NCBI GenBank assembly: GCA_003696775.1
Contig: RFFS01000115.1
Coordinates: 1 to 39,867, forward strand
DNA from: Calditrichota bacterium
Lineage (GTDB): Bacteria; Calditrichota; Calditrichia; Calditrichales; J004
Reading direction: 5' to 3'
Length of the DNA stretch: 39,867 nt
Shown one piece after another: positions 36,995 through 39,867 of the stretch. The position numbers and the translations under genes are program-made. The notes beneath the pieces are model-generated. The model saw only the letters and a list, made by a program, of their open reading frames with translations, did not search any database and was not told where the DNA came from. Position 1 is the first letter of the stretch. Every line of letters begins with the position of its first letter.

Positions 36995-38169
36995 GTACCG
37001 ATTTACTAAAAAAAATTGCCAATGAGGTCGCTCAGCGCCAGGATGCACACTTATCCCCGTTGGCAACAAAAAACAGCGACGCACACCGCATAAGGGAAGA
37101 AAATACGGCCGGATTACGTCCGCCTTTTGCCATCGACCGTGACCGGATCATGTATTCAGGCGCGTTTCGGCGTTACACCGGTAAAACACAGGTGGTCTAT
37201 TTTGCCTCACTGTTGGATGAGCAGCTCACCAGCCGCAGCCTGCATACCATAAGCGTGGCTCAGGTTGCCGTAACCATCGGGCGGATGCTCGGATTGAATA
37301 CCGATCTGATTGAAGCCATTGCCCTGGGCCACGACCTGGGACATCCCCCTTTCGGCCATGACGGGGAAAAATTTTTAAGCTGCGAAAGCGTACGGCGCGG
37401 ATTGGGGCATTTTCATCATAATATCCAAAGCCTGCGCACAGTAGATAAAATTACCAAGGGCGGTCAGGGCTTGAACCTGACCTTTCAAACGCGAGACGGA
37501 ATCATTTCTCATAACGGCGAAGTCAATGATCAGGTTTTGGAGCCGTTCAGGGAAAAAACGGAACGGGACATCCTGGATTATATAGCTGCTATGGAGGCCG
37601 GGGAAAAGGCGGATACCCGGCCACAAACCCTCGAAGGCTGTGTAGTGCGCATAACAGATACCATTGCCTATATTGGTCAGGATATCGAAGATGCGATCCG
37701 CATAGGATTGATCCGCCGTGAAGATTTACCGCAATTATCCGTCCAATGGCTGGGTAATCGAAACGGCACGATCATCGAAGCACTGGTCAATGATGTGGTA
37801 TCCATGAGCCATGGTCATAATTATGTACGTTTCAGCGACACCATTGCCCGCGCCTTATTTGAGCTGAAGGCGTTTAATTATAAACACATATACGGCAGCC
37901 CGCGACTTAAGGTCAATCATCAAAAAATAGAAAAAGGATTTGAACTTCTGTTTGATCATTTTTTAAGGGATGTCCAACAACAAAATAAAACCAGCGCTAT
38001 TTACAAACATTTTCTGAATAGCAAGGGGGAAGCATATGTTGAAAACACGCCTCCTGAATTATTGGTGCGTGATTTTATCGCCGGTATGACCGACCGATAT
38101 TTTGTGCATACATTGAAAGAAATCGTCATACCCGATGTGAGTGGATTTGAATTAGCCGATGAAGAATAA
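36991..38169 (+). CDS. dGTPase-like HD-domain dNTP triphosphohydrolase
   Basis: RPPFAIDRDRIMYSGAFRRYTGKTQVVY...RSLHTISVAQVAVTIGRMLGLNTDLIEAIALGHDLGHPPFGHDGE; ATGA overlap with lipid kinase. Confidence 0.92.
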   Translation: MSTDLLKKIANEVAQRQDAHLSPLATKNSDAHRIREENTAGLRPPFAIDRDRIMYSGAFRRYTGKTQVVYFASLLDEQLTSRSLHTISVAQVAVTIGRMLGLNTDLIEAIALGHDLGHPPFGHDGEKFLSCESVRRGLGHFHHNIQSLRTVDKITKGGQGLNLTFQTRDGIISHNGEVNDQVLEPFREKTERDILDYIAAMEAGEKADTRPQTLEGCVVRITDTIAYIGQDIEDAIRIGLIRREDLPQLSVQWLGNRNGTIIEALVNDVVSMSHGHNYVRFSDTIARALFELKAFNYKHIYGSPRLKVNHQKIEKGFELLFDHFLRDVQQQNKTSAIYKHFLNSKGEAYVENTPPELLVRDFIAGMTDRYFVHTLKEIVIPDVSGFELADEE

Positions 38170-38181
38170 GGAGCCCTAATA

Positions 38182-39426
38182 ATGAGTAATGAACGTTATG
38201 CCCGATTGGCTGAATATATCGAAAAGCAACAGGATGAAGTGATTCATTTAATGAAGCATTTAATACCGTTCCGATCCCTGGGGCCGTTAAACGGCGGCGA
38301 GGGTGAGTCAAAAGAGGCGGAATGGATCATGAACTATCTCAGGGAACTGGGGATTGGCGATGTGCGCAATTACCCGGCACCGGACCATACGGTACCTTCC
38401 GGTGAACGTCCCAATGTTGTGGCCACCATTCCGGGCAAAAACAAGACAAAAAACATCTGGATTATGAGCCATATCGATGTGGTTCCCGAGGGGGATATGA
38501 ATAAATGGAAGACACCGCCTTATGAAGCCGTGGTCAGGGATGGCAGGATTTACGGTCGCGGAACGGAAGATAATCATCAGGGTCTGGTATCTTCCCTGAT
38601 TGTTGCCGGCGCCTTTGCCCGATTGAACATACAGCCGGAACATACTCTGAAACTGGTGTTTGTTTCCGATGAAGAAACAAACAGTATTTACGGATTGGAA
38701 TATTTGATGAAGCATCATAAGGATATGTTCGGCAGGGATGACCTATACATAGTGCCGGATGCCGGTGAACCGGACGGCTCGATGATTGAAGTGGCCGAAA
38801 AGTCTATTTTATGGCTTAAATTCACCACCAGGGGTAAACAGGTGCATGCCAGCACGCCGGAACGCGGTGTGAATGCTTTTAAGGCCGCGGCGCATTTCAT
38901 TGTGGAATTGAACACCTTATATGATATCTTTGATCGAAAAGACGAGGTGTTCGATCCGCCGATCAGCACGTTTGAACCAACGCGACGCGAGGCCAATGTG
39001 CCCAATGTCAATACCATTCCGGGTGATGATGTTTTTTATCTGGATTGCCGGATTTTACCCTCTTATTCCATAGATGAAGTCGAAGAGGCCATCCGTACTA
39101 TGATGCGACGGATTGAAGAAAAATTCGGCGTAACCATCACCATGGAAGAAAATCAGCGGGAGGATGCGGCGCCGGCAACTGCGCCGGACGCGCCGGTAGT
39201 AAAGGCTTTGCAACGCGCCCTGCGGGAAACAAGGCACATCGAGGGACAGCCCGTTGGAATCGGCGGTGGTACCGTGGCGGCGGTTTTCCGGCGCGCCGGT
39301 TTAAGTACGGCCGTTTGGTCAACCCTGGATGATATGGCGCATCAGCCTAATGAATATTGCCGTATCGATAATTTATTGAAGGATGCCCTGGTGTTTGCCC
39401 ATGTGACCACACAATCTTTAGATTGA
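38182..39426 (+). CDS. M20-family metallopeptidase (ArgE/DapE-type)
   Basis: IWIMSHIDVVPEGDMNKWKTPPYEAVVRDGRIYGRGTEDNHQGLVSSL, FVSDEETNSIYGLEYL, GKQVHASTPERGVNAFKAAAHF. Confidence 0.9.
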   Translation: MSNERYARLAEYIEKQQDEVIHLMKHLIPFRSLGPLNGGEGESKEAEWIMNYLRELGIGDVRNYPAPDHTVPSGERPNVVATIPGKNKTKNIWIMSHIDVVPEGDMNKWKTPPYEAVVRDGRIYGRGTEDNHQGLVSSLIVAGAFARLNIQPEHTLKLVFVSDEETNSIYGLEYLMKHHKDMFGRDDLYIVPDAGEPDGSMIEVAEKSILWLKFTTRGKQVHASTPERGVNAFKAAAHFIVELNTLYDIFDRKDEVFDPPISTFEPTRREANVPNVNTIPGDDVFYLDCRILPSYSIDEVEEAIRTMMRRIEEKFGVTITMEENQREDAAPATAPDAPVVKALQRALRETRHIEGQPVGIGGGTVAAVFRRAGLSTAVWSTLDDMAHQPNEYCRIDNLLKDALVFAHVTTQSLD

Positions 39427-39467
39427 TTTGCGACAAGGCGATCCTCTTTTTAGATTTGATGCTTACA

Positions 39468-39542
<75 letters not shown>

Positions 39543-39718
39543 TTTTTTTCTCCGCCTGTTTTTATTTTTTTACATTTCCTTCCGAATGAGAATGTATTCT
39601 GATAATTAAAATCGATTAAATGTTGAAAATAGTCCGGTGATTCGAGTCACAGTATTTTTAACATATATTGTCTTAATTGATTTTTCCAACGATTTACAAA
39701 GCTAACCCCGGAGGAGCT

Positions 39719-39867
39719 ATGCAAACATTAATAAAGGTCAAGTTGCTTATTGTGTCCTTTTTGATCGTCGTGTCACAAGGACAGGTCGTACAACAGGTAC
39801 CGAATGCCGGGATGGTCAATTGGCAGGATCAGATCATCAAGGCAACCGGTATAGGCGCTCCGAATCC
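39719..39867 (+). CDS. Exported protein, truncated by window end (possibly LPP20-like)
   Basis: SD GGAGGAG then ATG: MQTLIKVKLLIVSFLIVVSQG|QVVQQVPNAGMVNWQDQIIKATGIGAPN..., signal peptide evident; family assignment weak. Confidence 0.5.
   Translation, partial: MQTLIKVKLLIVSFLIVVSQGQVVQQVPNAGMVNWQDQIIKATGIGAPN

Overview
The window reads as chromosomal DNA from an FCB-superphylum-like bacterium (SprA/PorV-type proteins present, genus not determinable). Most of it is densely packed + strand genes; the exception is an EVE/DinB pair on the - strand at the left edge. Main blocks: (i) ~0.9-13.4 kb, an envelope/Type IX secretion-associated cluster: a 2061-aa SprA-like translocon, an M28 glutaminyl-cyclase-like enzyme, PrmA, a repeat-containing surface/lipoprotein candidate, an Asp-box beta-propeller with a sorting-domain-like C-terminus, and two PorV/PorQ-like proteins. 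(ii) ~14-21 kb, housekeeping genes: tRNA-Gln(TTG), rplY, pth, membrane pyrophosphatase, rpsF-rpsR-rplI, priA. (iii) ~21.2-26.4 kb, a compact signalling cluster: PAS histidine kinase, stand-alone receiver, DUF4388+roadblock-like protein, roadblock-like protein, winged-helix-like protein, HAMP protein without an output domain, roadblock/MglB-like protein, MglA-like GTPase. It ends in a clear intrinsic terminator and resembles the actinobacterial 'conservon' layout. (iv) ~26.4-39.4 kb, MFS transporter, gluzincin peptidase, pyruvoyl arginine decarboxylase + agmatinase, GH57, S41 protease, ExbB-ExbD-ExbD-TonB, lipid kinase, dGTPase, M20 hydrolase. These are followed by tRNA-Gly(CCC) and a truncated exported ORF. 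The two strongest leads are the conservon-like two-component/roadblock/MglA operon and a possible 'Q-rule' linkage: a glutaminyl-cyclase gene directly downstream of sprA, with four exported proteins in the window predicted to begin with Gln after signal peptidase cleavage. No CRISPR array, rRNA, transposon or prophage was recognised. All family calls come from reading motifs by eye; no database search was run.
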